Source: Eggerthellaceae bacterium | GTDB lineage: Bacteria > Actinomycetota > Coriobacteriia > Coriobacteriales > Eggerthellaceae | Assembly (NCBI GenBank): GCA_030524475.1 | Contig: JAUNGO010000003.1 | Span: 23,505-87,504 of the forward strand | Length of the DNA: 64,000 nt | Direction of reading: 5' to 3' | Notes under the pieces: generated by a model | Databases searched by the model: none | Seen by the model: only the letters and a program-made list of their open reading frames with translations | What the model was told of the DNA's origin: nothing | Translations under genes and position numbers: made by a program | Shown: piece after piece, positions 8,009 through 16,205 of the stretch | Numbering within the stretch: the stretch's first letter is position 1 | How the letters are laid out: every line of letters begins with the position of its first letter

Positions 8009-8713
8009 GTGGCTGCTGGATTGGCGATTTGCTTGGTGTGCGGGGAGCCGCTCGACTATTTCGAGGAGGCGCAGGAGGTCACCTGCCACATTTGTGGGAA
8101 GAAGGAGACGGGGCACTCCATCTGCACGGCGGGGCACTACGTGTGCGACGCATGCCACCGCGCGGGCGGCGTGGACTGGGTGATGGACTATTGCGCCCGC
8201 ACCACGTCGAAAAACCCCATCGAGATCGCGCAGGCGATGATGGCTGACAAGTCGATTTTCCCGAACGGTCCTGAGCACCACACGCTGGTGGGCGCGGCGC
8301 TCATGGTGGCGTACGCCAATGCGGGCGGGGAGGTTGACTTGGAGAAAGCCCTGGCCGAGCTTAAGAAGCGCTCGCTGCAGGTGCCGGGCGGCACGTGCGG
8401 CTTTTGGGGCACGTGCGGCGCGGCGACGAGCGCTGGGCAGTTCTACTCCATCATCTCGGGCTCGACGCCCATGACGCGCACGCCTTGGGCGGAAACGCAG
8501 CGTTTGACCTCGCGCATCTTGGGGCGCTTGGCTGACCTTGGCGGCCCGCGCTGCTGCAAGCGCACGGGATTCACCGCCATCCAGGAGACGGCGACCTACG
8601 TGGAGGAGATACGCGGCGTGCATATGGAGATGCCCGAGCGCATCGTGTGCACGCATTCCGCGCGCAACAAGGAATGTCTGCGCGGGAATTGCCCGTTCTA
8701 TCCTGGCGAATAA
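8009..8713 (+). CDS. DUF5714-type cysteine-rich protein of unknown function
   Basis: The 234-residue soluble protein is rich in cysteine. It opens with two CxxC-type knuckles (CLVCGEPL and CHICGKKE) and C-x-AGHYVC-x-xC, suggesting zinc or Fe-S binding. Later come GGTCGFWGTCGAATSAGQF and a closing run CTHSARNKECLRGNCPFYP. This arrangement is what I remember of the DUF5714 family, found mostly in anaerobes and often near radical or corrinoid enzymes. No activity is known. It starts at a GTG after GGGAAGGGA and is ten bases upstream of the next gene. The family name is from memory, so treat it as moderately sure. Confidence 0.7.
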   Translation: MAAGLAICLVCGEPLDYFEEAQEVTCHICGKKETGHSICTAGHYVCDACHRAGGVDWVMDYCARTTSKNPIEIAQAMMADKSIFPNGPEHHTLVGAALMVAYANAGGEVDLEKALAELKKRSLQVPGGTCGFWGTCGAATSAGQFYSIISGSTPMTRTPWAETQRLTSRILGRLADLGGPRCCKRTGFTAIQETATYVEEIRGVHMEMPERIVCTHSARNKECLRGNCPFYPGE

Positions 8714-8722
8714 GAGTTTCCT

Positions 8723-9328
8723 GTGTCCTTCAACCTTACGCTGAATAGCTACGACGGTCGCGACGCGGCGCGCGTCGTCGTGCCGATCGGCGTGCGCGAC
8801 ATTGCGGCGGGGGCGTTCGCCAAGCACGCCGAGATCGAGTCGATTGAGCTGCCTGAAGGGCTGGAAGCCATCGGCGACGAGGCGTTTCGCGGTTGTCTGG
8901 GCTTGCACGAGGTGATGCTGCCCTCCACGCTGCGCTCGCTTGGTCGACGTGCGTTCCGCAACTGCGCGGCGCTTGAGCGCGTGGTTGTTCCTGCGGGTTT
9001 GGAGGTCGTGCCCGAAGGCGCGTTCAGCCAGTGCGCGCGCCTGCGCGAGGTTGTGGGCGGCGCGGGGCTCTACGGCATCGGCGAGGAGGCGTTCGCTGGT
9101 TGCAAGGCGCTTGCCGTGTGCGAGCCGCTTGAACACGCGCTCGACATAGGCGACCGCGCGTTCAGCTGGTGCGTGAGCTTGCCCGCCCTCGACTTCCCGC
9201 GTGAGATGGTCTACATCGGGCACGCCGCGTTTCGCCACTGCACCGCGCTTTCCGCCCTCAGCCTCCCCGAGAAGATAACCTACCTCGCCGACGACGCCTT
9301 CCTCGGCTGCGCGGGGTTGGAGGGGTAA
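8723..9328 (+). CDS. Small BspA-type leucine-rich repeat protein (LRR_5)
   Basis: The 201 residues are built from about seven copies of a roughly 23-residue repeat with the pattern I-G--AF-GC--L--V-LP--L--IG, the LRR_5 or BspA-like repeat. There is no signal peptide or anchor, so unlike most BspA proteins it seems to remain in the cytoplasm. The start is a GTG ten bases after the DUF5714 gene, suggesting translation coupling. Such repeats mediate protein contacts; the partner is unknown. Confidence 0.75.
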   Translation: MSFNLTLNSYDGRDAARVVVPIGVRDIAAGAFAKHAEIESIELPEGLEAIGDEAFRGCLGLHEVMLPSTLRSLGRRAFRNCAALERVVVPAGLEVVPEGAFSQCARLREVVGGAGLYGIGEEAFAGCKALAVCEPLEHALDIGDRAFSWCVSLPALDFPREMVYIGHAAFRHCTALSALSLPEKITYLADDAFLGCAGLEG

Positions 9329-9562
9329 CGTGCTTGGCGGCTAGGTTTTCCAGTATCGTATGCACAGGCTGCCCGTCTTGCGCATCTTGTGCGTCTTGCG
9401 TCCTGCTCGGCGCGCATCGAGCCCCTTCGACGGTCTAATCAGTGCTAAACTATCACAGCTTATGCATTGAATCGTTTTTGGCTTGCGCGGCGTCATTGGC
9501 CGCGTGGCCGCGTGGGGCAGTCGGTGTCATCGGCCGCGCCGCCCCGGAAGGAGCAAAACAGC

Positions 9563-11152
9563 ATGTCGAAGGGCACCTACTCATTCACCACCCCCATCTA
9601 CTACGTGAACGCCGCGCCGCATTTGGGCACGGCCTACACCACCGTCGCCGCCGACACCGTGGCGCGCTACCAGCGCATGAACGGCTACGACGTGGCGTTC
9701 GTTACCGGCATGGACGAGCACGGGCAGAAGGTGGCCGACACCGCCGCCGGCAAGGGCATGACGCCCCAGGCATGGTGCGACTCGATGGAGCCCGCCTTCC
9801 GCGAAACGTGGGACCTGCTTAACATCACCTACACCGACTTCGTGCGCACCACAGAACCCCGCCACGCGCGCTCCGTGCAGAAGTTCTGGTGCGACCTGTA
9901 CGACAAGGGCTACCTGTACAAGGGCTCGTACGAGGGCTGGTACTGCGTGCACGAGGAGACCTACTACGCGGAAAGCGACCTGGAGAAAAACGAGGAAGGC
10001 CAGTTCGTGTGCCCCGACTGCAAGCGCCCTGTGCAGCTGATGGCGTCGGGCGAGGAAAACTGGTTCTTCAAGCTGAGCGAGTTCCAGCAGCCGCTGCTCG
10101 ACTTCTACGCCGCCAACCCCGACTTCATCCGTCCCGAGACGCGCAAAAACGAGATCGTGTCGTTCGTGGAAAGCGGCCTGAAGGATCTTTCCATCTCGCG
10201 CTCGACGTTCGACTGGGGCGTGCCGCTGCCGTTTGACGAGGGTCATGTGGCGTACGTGTGGGCCGACGCGTTGATCGCGTACCTCACGGGCATCGGGTAC
10301 GCCGACGAGGGCGAGCGCGCCGGCGAGTTCGACCGTCGCTGGCCCATGCAGTACCACTTCGTGGGCAAGGACATCACGCGTTTCCACTGCGTCATTTGGC
10401 CGGCCATGCTGATGGCGGCGGGGCTGCCCGTCACGCACACGGTGTTCGGCCACGGCTTTTTGCTCACCAAGGGCGAGAAGATGTCGAAGAGCAAGGGCAA
10501 CGGGCTTCGTCCCGCCGACCTGGTGAAGATCTTCGGCGTGGACGCCTACCGCTACTACTTCATGAGCGACGTGCAGTTCGGCCACGACGGCAACATCTCG
10601 ATGGAGCGCATGGTGCAGGTGTACAACGCCGATCTGGCGAACACGTGGGGCAACCTGGTGAGCCGCGTGACGAACATGACGAAGAAGTACTTCGGCGCCG
10701 CGGTGCCCGAGGTGCCCTCAAGCATGGCGGGCGCGGAAAACCCGCTTGAGCAGGCTGCGGCGGGGCTGTACGCGGAATACGATGCGGCCATGGGCGCGGT
10801 CGACTTCACGGGCGCGGCGGCGGCGGTGCAAAGGCTCGCCGAGCGCGCGAACCGCTACATCGAGGAAACCGAGCCGTTTCGCCTGGCGAAAGACCCCGAG
10901 CGCGCCGATGAGCTGGCGTTCGTGATGTACAACCTGCTTGAGACCATCCGCATTGTCGCGCTGTACATGGCGCCGTTCGCGCCGAACACCTCGGCCGAGG
11001 TGTTCCGTCGCCTGTCGCTGGGCGAGGTCACTGATGTGGTGGACATCGAGGGCGCGACTGCGTGGGGCCAGCTGCCCGCCGGCAACGCCGTGGCGGTGGG
11101 CGACCCGCTGTTCCCGCGTTTGGATGTTGACTCCATCGATCTCGAGGCGTAG
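9563..11152 (+). CDS. metG: Methionyl-tRNA synthetase
   Basis: This 529-residue class I synthetase charges tRNA-Met. The HIGH-type motif appears as PHLGT near residue 18 and the KMSKS loop as GEKMSKSKGN near residue 307. A CVHEETYYAESDL / CPDCKRPVQ insertion resembles the connective-peptide knuckle but retains only some zinc-type cysteines. It lacks the C-terminal EMAP-like dimerisation domain of the longer MetRS forms. The ATG at 9563 follows GGAAGGAG; the frame continues upstream to 9467 but that part is not MetG-like. Upstream spacer 9329-9562 shows no clear T-box or other leader. Confidence 0.95.
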   Translation: MSKGTYSFTTPIYYVNAAPHLGTAYTTVAADTVARYQRMNGYDVAFVTGMDEHGQKVADTAAGKGMTPQAWCDSMEPAFRETWDLLNITYTDFVRTTEPRHARSVQKFWCDLYDKGYLYKGSYEGWYCVHEETYYAESDLEKNEEGQFVCPDCKRPVQLMASGEENWFFKLSEFQQPLLDFYAANPDFIRPETRKNEIVSFVESGLKDLSISRSTFDWGVPLPFDEGHVAYVWADALIAYLTGIGYADEGERAGEFDRRWPMQYHFVGKDITRFHCVIWPAMLMAAGLPVTHTVFGHGFLLTKGEKMSKSKGNGLRPADLVKIFGVDAYRYYFMSDVQFGHDGNISMERMVQVYNADLANTWGNLVSRVTNMTKKYFGAAVPEVPSSMAGAENPLEQAAAGLYAEYDAAMGAVDFTGAAAAVQRLAERANRYIEETEPFRLAKDPERADELAFVMYNLLETIRIVALYMAPFAPNTSAEVFRRLSLGEVTDVVDIEGATAWGQLPAGNAVAVGDPLFPRLDVDSIDLEA

Positions 11153-11153
11153 T

Positions 11154-11235
11154 GGGTTCCGCTTGCCCTGACGGGACAATCGGAACCCGCCGACGCTGCG
11201 AGGCGTTGAGGCACCCGGCCTGTCCTCTTGTTACA
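11154..11235 (+). repeat. Short copy of the structured intergenic element (copy D)
   Basis: Two bases after the metG stop begins a hairpin: GGGTTCCG at 11154-11161 pairs with CGGAACCC at 11181-11188 around an inner stem with a CTGACG loop. It is followed by the conserved box CGACGCTGCG. These are the first two modules of the elements at 30331, 32752 and 35327, but the large central stem is missing here. Confidence 0.65.
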
Positions 11236-11254
11236 TAAGTGAGGAAACGTGGAC

Positions 11255-12283
11255 ATGGAAGAAGAACCGCAGTTCAAGGATGACCTTTTTCGCGTTAAGA
11301 AGAAAAACGGCGAGTGGAAGGTGGTCGATGCGCCCGACTTCGGGCACATCGCGTTGGCGGACGCGCACACGCACCTGCAGTACGCGACCGACCCGGTGAT
11401 GACGCTGGCGCGCGCGGGCCTGCACGGCGTGAGTTATATGTGCACAGTGCTCGACGTGTTCGACGGCGACGAAGAGGTGTTCGAGCGCATCAAGCCGTGG
11501 AGCCATCAGGCTGCGGTGAACATGCAGCTGATGATAGGCCGCTGTTGAGGATCGCCCCGCCCGCGCGTGCCGCGGGTCGACGTGGCGTGCGGCTGCCATC
11601 CGCACAACGCCAAGCACTACGACGCTGCGCTTGAGGCGAAGCTGCGCACGTGGCTGGCGAAGCCCGGCGTAGTGGCGCTCGGTGAGATCGGGTTGGACTA
11701 CCATTACGACTTCTCGCCGGTTGAGGACCAAAAGCGCGCCTTCCGCGCGCAGCTGCGCTTGGCGCGCGAGCTGGGATTGCCCGTGGTGCTTCATGTGCGC
11801 GAAGCGTACGACGACGCGTGGGAGATCATGCGGGAGGAGTGGTTCGACGCGGCGGCGCCGGGCGTCGATGCCGCGGCGACGGTCGCAGGCGACGAGGCGC
11901 AAATCGCCGCCGGCGAAGCAGCCGCCCGCGCCCAGGAGCCGCGCGTGCTCCTGCACTGCTTCACGGCCGATTGGGAAACGCTCGAGCCGTGGATTAAGGC
12001 GGGGTGCTACGTGTCGTTCGGCGGGGCGCTCACGTTCGGCAACGCCGACGCCATTCGCGACGCCGCCGCGCGCGTGCCGCTTGATCAGCTGTTGCTGGAA
12101 ACCGACGCGCCCTACATGACGCCGAAGCCCCTGCGCGGGCAGAAGTGCGAGCCGGCGCAGATCGTGTTCACGGCGCAGCGCCTGCTGGAAGTGCGCGGCA
12201 TTACCGACTTGCTGGAGCGCTTCAACGTGCTGCACGCCACGTACCAAAACGCCTTGGAGCTGTTTCACCCGTCGAAGGCGTAG
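11255..12283 (+). CDS. TatD-family metal-dependent hydrolase with in-frame UGA; candidate selenoprotein
   Basis: The gene reads as one 342-residue TatD-type protein if UGA at 11546-11548 is translated; residue 98 is then Sec in the string Arg-Cys-Sec-Gly. All TatD metal-ligand motifs are intact on both sides: DAHTH (residues ~36-40) before it, and CHPHN, GEIGLDYHYD, VLHVRE, LLHCF and LETDAPYMTP after it. The part downstream has no plausible start with a ribosome site, so two separate genes are unlikely. A 6-bp hairpin lies at SECIS-like distance (see 11546-11576), and selA, selB and selD are all in this window. TatD proteins are Mg-dependent DNases or related phosphodiesterases. The Sec would sit in a loop outside the metal site. 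The alternative is a simple nonsense mutation. ATG 11255 is preferred over GTG 11249 because GAGG lies ten bases upstream. Confidence 0.72.
11546..11576 (+). promoter_or_regulatory. Candidate UGA/SECIS of the TatD-family gene
   Basis: UGA at 11546-11548 is followed by CCCGCG (11560-11565), a five-base loop CGUGC and CGCGGG (11571-11576). The loop starts at base 18 after UGA and has G in its second position, as in bacterial SECIS hairpins. The spacing is 19 for fdnG and 17 for selD in this same window. Confidence 0.6.
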
Positions 12284-12294
12284 AAAGGAAACCT

Positions 12295-13257
12295 ATGCAC
12301 CGCGTTATCGTAGTGGGGTCGCCGCGGCCGGACGGGCGCAGCGCTCATCTGGCGGACGAGCTGTTCAACGCCTGTATCGAGGAGTGTCCCGACGACGGGG
12401 TGTCCATCGTGTCGGTGGCGTCGATCGAGGTGGGGCCGTGCCGCGGCTGCGACGCGTGCCGCGCCGCCACCGAGGCACCCAGCGAGTTGCCCGCCGACGA
12501 CGATACCTTGGCAATCGCGGCCCAGGTGGCGCACAGCGACGCGCTTGCGCACCGCTGCGTCATTCACGACGACATGACGGAGGTGCGCAAGCACTTGGAT
12601 GCGGCCGACGAGCTCATCGTGGTGTCGCCGGTGTACTTCGCGAGCGTCCCCGCCCAGTTCAAGGCACTGCTCGATCGTCTGCAGCCCTACTTCTGGTCGA
12701 ACTTGCGCGAGGGCGTCAAGCGCCCCTGCGTGCTGCACGTGGTGGGCGAGGGCGGCGACCCGCACGGCTTCGAGCCGCTGGTGGGTACGGTGCGCTCGGC
12801 GCTGGCGTGCGCGGGCTTCGAGGTGGAGCTCGTGCTCGACTGGGTGGGAAAGATCACGCCCGAGGGCGAGATTACCGCCGAGGCCGAGGAATACGTGCTG
12901 GAGCTTGCCGAGGACGGCGCGCTCGAAGAGGTTGGCGAAAGCGTCGACGGCGCATCGGGCGCGCTGAACGCCGACGGCTCCGTAGGGACGGCGCTCTGTG
13001 CCGTCCGCGCAGTTGGGGGCGACGCTGCAACCGATGCCGATGCCGACGCTGATGCGCCCGAGCCCGCTTCTGCGAAAGCGAGACCGAGGCTCTCCCTTTC
13101 CGACGCCAAGCCGCAGAAGGGTGGCAAGGGCAACAAAGGCAACGGGCGCGGTGCCCAGGGCGCCGGCGGCAAGAAGCAGGGCGGCGGCTCGCGCGGCGAA
13201 CAGGCGCGTGGCAACGGCAAGCCCCGCAGCGGCAAAGGCGGCAAGCGCCGTGGGTAG
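12295..13257 (+). CDS. NADPH-dependent FMN reductase-like (flavodoxin fold) protein with basic low-complexity tail
   Basis: Residues 1 to about 210 have a flavodoxin-like fold. They start with VIVVGSPRPDGRSAHLADEL, the phosphate loop of the iron-sulfur flavoprotein/NADPH-FMN reductase family, followed by PCRGCDACRAATE (two cysteines three apart, as in iron-sulfur flavoproteins) and VVSPVYFASVPAQFKALLDRLQ. The last 110 residues are unusual: an acidic Asp/Ala stretch, then a Gly/Lys/Arg-rich tail that may bind nucleic acid. The last eight bases overlap the start of ksgA, and an intergenic-type hairpin (12986-13006) lies inside the tail region, suggesting that the tail grew from former spacer sequence. 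ATG 12295 follows GAAAGGAAA. Confidence 0.75.
   Translation: MHRVIVVGSPRPDGRSAHLADELFNACIEECPDDGVSIVSVASIEVGPCRGCDACRAATEAPSELPADDDTLAIAAQVAHSDALAHRCVIHDDMTEVRKHLDAADELIVVSPVYFASVPAQFKALLDRLQPYFWSNLREGVKRPCVLHVVGEGGDPHGFEPLVGTVRSALACAGFEVELVLDWVGKITPEGEITAEAEEYVLELAEDGALEEVGESVDGASGALNADGSVGTALCAVRAVGGDAATDADADADAPEPASAKARPRLSLSDAKPQKGGKGNKGNGRGAQGAGGKKQGGGSRGEQARGNGKPRSGKGGKRRG
12986..13006. repeat. Intergenic-type hairpin inside a coding region
   Basis: GGACGGC at 12986-12992 pairs with GCCGTCC at 13000-13006 around GCTCTGT, preceded by GTAG. It resembles a dispersed palindrome more than coding sequence, yet it is read in frame in the C-terminal tail of the flavodoxin-like gene. Confidence 0.5.
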
Positions 13258-14194
13258 CGCTTCCAAGCTGTCGTCGTTGGCTAGTGTTGCGGCCACGCGC
13301 GAGGTGTTAGACCGCCACGGGCTTTCGACCAAGCACTCGCTTGGGCAAAACTTCCTGATCAACGACGATATTCTGAAGAAGATAGTCGCGCTGGCCGAGG
13401 TGGGGGAGGCCGACCGCGTCCTTGAGGTGGGGCCCGGCATCGGCACACTCACCATCGCGCTGCTCAAAAGCGCCGCGCACGTGACGTCGGTCGAGCGCGA
13501 CGCCGACTTACCCGCCGTTCTCGCGGAAACGCTTGCGCCGTGGGCGGAAAAGTTCACGCTCATCAGCAAAGACGCGCTCGATTTGACGGTTGCGGATCTT
13601 GCGGATACCCCCGCCAGCGCCTTGGTGAGCGTTTCTCCGCTGCCCAACAAGCTGGTCGCGAACTTGCCGTACGCGGTGGCGGCCACGGTGGTGTTGGGGT
13701 TTTTCGAGCGGTTCGACTTTTTGGAAAGCGCCACGGTCATGGTGCAAAAAGAGGTGGCCGACCGCATGGCGGCAACACCCGGCAACAAGAACTACGGCGC
13801 CTACACGGTGAAGCTGTCGCTGTACGCCGAGCCGGCGGGTCGCTTTTCCGTGAGCCCCGGCAACTTCTTCCCGCCGCCGCACGTGGAAAGCGTGGTGCTG
13901 CGCCTGAATCGCCGCGTGCCGCTCGACGGGGAAGGCCGTCCGCTTTCCCCTGAACTCGTGCGCGCTACTTGCGCCATGGCCGACGCCTCCTTCGCCAGTC
14001 GTCGTAAAACGCTGGCGAACTCGTGCAAGACGTACTTCTCGGGGCGGGGCGACGAGGGCAAGTCCACGGTCACGCAGCTGCCCGCAATCTTCGCCGCCGC
14101 CGGCGTCGACGCGGCGCGGCGCGGCGAAACCCTCACGCAGGCGGAGTTCATCAACCTCGGCAAGGCGTACCTGGCGGCAGTGGCGGCACGGTAG
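13250..14194 (+). CDS. ksgA: 16S rRNA dimethyladenosine transferase KsgA/RsmA
   Basis: This 314-residue methyltransferase dimethylates two adjacent adenines in helix 45 of 16S rRNA during small-subunit maturation. The KsgA N-terminal signature KHSLGQNFLIND is near residue 30. The SAM site VLEVGPGIGTLT is near residue 62 and the catalytic NLPYAV motif near residue 143, with FFPPPHVESVV in the C-terminal half. I chose GTG 13250, which overlaps the end of the preceding gene by eight bases; the frame is open further upstream, but that part is the shadow of the neighbour's tail. KsgA is commonly found beside a TatD gene, as here. Confidence 0.93.
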   Translation: MGSASKLSSLASVAATREVLDRHGLSTKHSLGQNFLINDDILKKIVALAEVGEADRVLEVGPGIGTLTIALLKSAAHVTSVERDADLPAVLAETLAPWAEKFTLISKDALDLTVADLADTPASALVSVSPLPNKLVANLPYAVAATVVLGFFERFDFLESATVMVQKEVADRMAATPGNKNYGAYTVKLSLYAEPAGRFSVSPGNFFPPPHVESVVLRLNRRVPLDGEGRPLSPELVRATCAMADASFASRRKTLANSCKTYFSGRGDEGKSTVTQLPAIFAAAGVDAARRGETLTQAEFINLGKAYLAAVAAR

Positions 14195-14219
14195 GGGCGC
14201 CGCCCCTTGTCACTCAAAT

Positions 14220-14246
14220 GTGACAAACGACCTGTCCCCTTGTCAC
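14220..14246. repeat. 27-base palindrome, GTGACAA family
   Basis: GTGACAAACGACCTGTCCCC and the closing TTGTCAC make an imperfect 27-base palindrome between the convergent ksgA and selB genes. The preceding GGGGCGCCGCCCC at about 14194-14206 is a second short palindrome. Together they may end both transcripts. Confidence 0.65.
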
Positions 14247-14282
14247 ATGCGGCAACCCGTTGACTTGGGTTTGCGCACGCTC

Positions 14283-16202
14283 CTACACCAGCACGCGTAG
14301 GTCGCCCTCGCGACGGGTGAGGCCGGTCGCGTCGAAATACTCGAGCAGCGGCATGGCGTACTTGCGCGAAAGCCCCATCGCCTCTTTGAGATCGGCGGCG
14401 GTTGCGGGACCCGCCTCGCGAATGCGCGTTGCCACGGCTTCGCGATAGCGCTCCATCACGGCAACGTCGTAGTAACGGTTCGCGTCGAGGCGCACCGCCC
14501 GCCCGTCGCGGACGAGCGTCGCTAGCGCGCGGCGAACAAGCGCCTCGTCGACGGCGAACGTCTGCGCGATGTCCGCCACCTCAAGCGGCGCGTCCTGCGC
14601 CTCGGCGAGCGCACAGGCCAGCTTCTCTGCCGTCTCCTGCTCAAGCTTGCGCGCGCCGGCGCCTGCCTTCGGGTGGCTCACCTCGCCCTCGGTGCGCGCA
14701 ACAGCGCCGCGTTCTGTGGCTACGTCGAGCAGCGCGTCGAAGGTCGCGGCGTCGGCGGCGGGCAGCGCCGCTTGGCGCAGCGCCTCCTTGGACATGCCTG
14801 TGGCCTGCGGGTTCGCGGTGTGGAAGCTCAGCAGGGCGCGCTCGATCTTGGAGACAAGCTTCTGCACGAGAGCGCCGCGCGCGTAGCGCTTGCGTGCCGC
14901 GCCCAAAACCACGAGGCTCGCCTCGGCCTCCATTGTGTCGAGTGCGCGCTCCACCACGGCGTGCCCCAGCCCGCAGGCGCGCGCCACGTCGTCGAGTGTC
15001 TCGGGCAGCGACGCCAGCTCCAGGTGCGCGCCGACGGCCGCTTCCACGTTGCCCTCGTCGAGGGCGGTGAGCATCGTGCGCTCCTCGGGCTTGAGTGTGG
15101 TGCGGCGGCGCGGGGCGGGCGAGAGCACCGTGCCGCCGCCGATGACGTGCACAGGCGACCACGAGCGCACGATGAACTGGTCGCGGTAGGCAAGCGGCAG
15201 CGGCTCATCAAGCCTGACTTGGGCAAACGAATGCGCCCCCGAATCGAGTGATTCCGCGCCGTCCATGAACAGGACGCGTCCTTGAACCTCGCGCGTGCCG
15301 TGCGCCACGTGGATGCGCGCGCCGCTTTTCAGCGGGCGACCGAACGCGAAGGGGTCGAGGTAGGTGAACTCGGCGTCGAACCGGTCGGTCAGCTCGGCGG
15401 CGGCAGGCGCGCTCAAAAAGTCGCCGGGGCGCACCTCGTCGGTGGAAAGCCCCGCAAGGCTCACCGCCACGCGGTTGCCCGCCGCGGCGCGCTCGCACGA
15501 GGCGCCGTGCATCTGCACCGATCTCACGCGCGTGCGCGCGCCCGAAGGCAGCACGACCAGCTCGTCGCCTTCCGCAAGCTGCCCGCTCCAAAGCGTTCCC
15601 GTGACCACGGTGCCGAAGCCTTTCACGGTGAACACGCGGTCGATGGGCATGCGTGCCGCGCCGTCGTCTTTGGTGCGGCTTGCGTGCGCGCAGGCCGTAT
15701 CGATGGCGGCGCGCAGCTCGTCGAGTCCCTCGCCCGTGCGGCTCGACACGCCCACGATGGGCGCGCCGGCAAACGGCCCGTCCTCAAGGCGCGCGGCAAC
15801 GTCGTCGGCGATGAATGCGCGCCACTCCTCGTCGACGAGGTCGATCTTCGTGAGCGCCACCACGGCCGACCTCACGCCGAGCAGCTCGAGCACCGCCATG
15901 TGCTCGACGGTTTGCGGCATGATGCCGTCGTCGGCGGCGATTACCAGAAGCGCCACGTCGACGCCGGTGGCGCCCGCCACCATGTGCCGCACGAACTTCT
16001 CGTGCCCCGGCACGTCGACCACGCCCATCGTGCGTCCGCTCGGTAGCGTGAGCTGGGCGAACCCCAGCTCGATGGTGATGCCGCGGCGCTTTTCCTCGGC
16101 GAGGCGGTCGGGGTCGGTGCCGGTGAGCGCCCGCACGAGCGAGGACTTCCCGTGATCGATGTGCCCGGCCGTGCCCAGGATGAGGTTGGCTTGCTCGCTC
16201 AT
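14283..16202 (-). CDS. selB: Selenocysteine-specific translation elongation factor SelB
   Basis: This 639-residue GTPase delivers Sec-tRNA(Sec) to UGA codons by binding the SECIS hairpin. The G-domain motifs are GHIDHGKSS (residues 13-21), the switch segment [20 protein letters not shown] and TKID, and they resemble EF-Tu but with SelB-type [11 protein letters not shown] at the N-terminus. Domains 2 and 3 follow, and the last 250 residues are the winged-helix repeats that recognise mRNA. The gene starts three bases after the selA stop, so the two form an operon. Its presence makes in-frame UGA readings in this genome credible. Confidence 0.95.
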   Translation of the reverse strand: MSEQANLILGTAGHIDHGKSSLVRALTGTDPDRLAEEKRRGITIELGFAQLTLPSGRTMGVVDVPGHEKFVRHMVAGATGVDVALLVIAADDGIMPQTVEHMAVLELLGVRSAVVALTKIDLVDEEWRAFIADDVAARLEDGPFAGAPIVGVSSRTGEGLDELRAAIDTACAHASRTKDDGAARMPIDRVFTVKGFGTVVTGTLWSGQLAEGDELVVLPSGARTRVRSVQMHGASCERAAAGNRVAVSLAGLSTDEVRPGDFLSAPAAAELTDRFDAEFTYLDPFAFGRPLKSGARIHVAHGTREVQGRVLFMDGAESLDSGAHSFAQVRLDEPLPLAYRDQFIVRSWSPVHVIGGGTVLSPAPRRRTTLKPEERTMLTALDEGNVEAAVGAHLELASLPETLDDVARACGLGHAVVERALDTMEAEASLVVLGAARKRYARGALVQKLVSKIERALLSFHTANPQATGMSKEALRQAALPAADAATFDALLDVATERGAVARTEGEVSHPKAGAGARKLEQETAEKLACALAEAQDAPLEVADIAQTFAVDEALVRRALATLVRDGRAVRLDANRYYDVAVMERYREAVATRIREAGPATAADLKEAMGLSRKYAMPLLEYFDATGLTRREGDLRVLV

Positions 16203-16205
16203 GCT

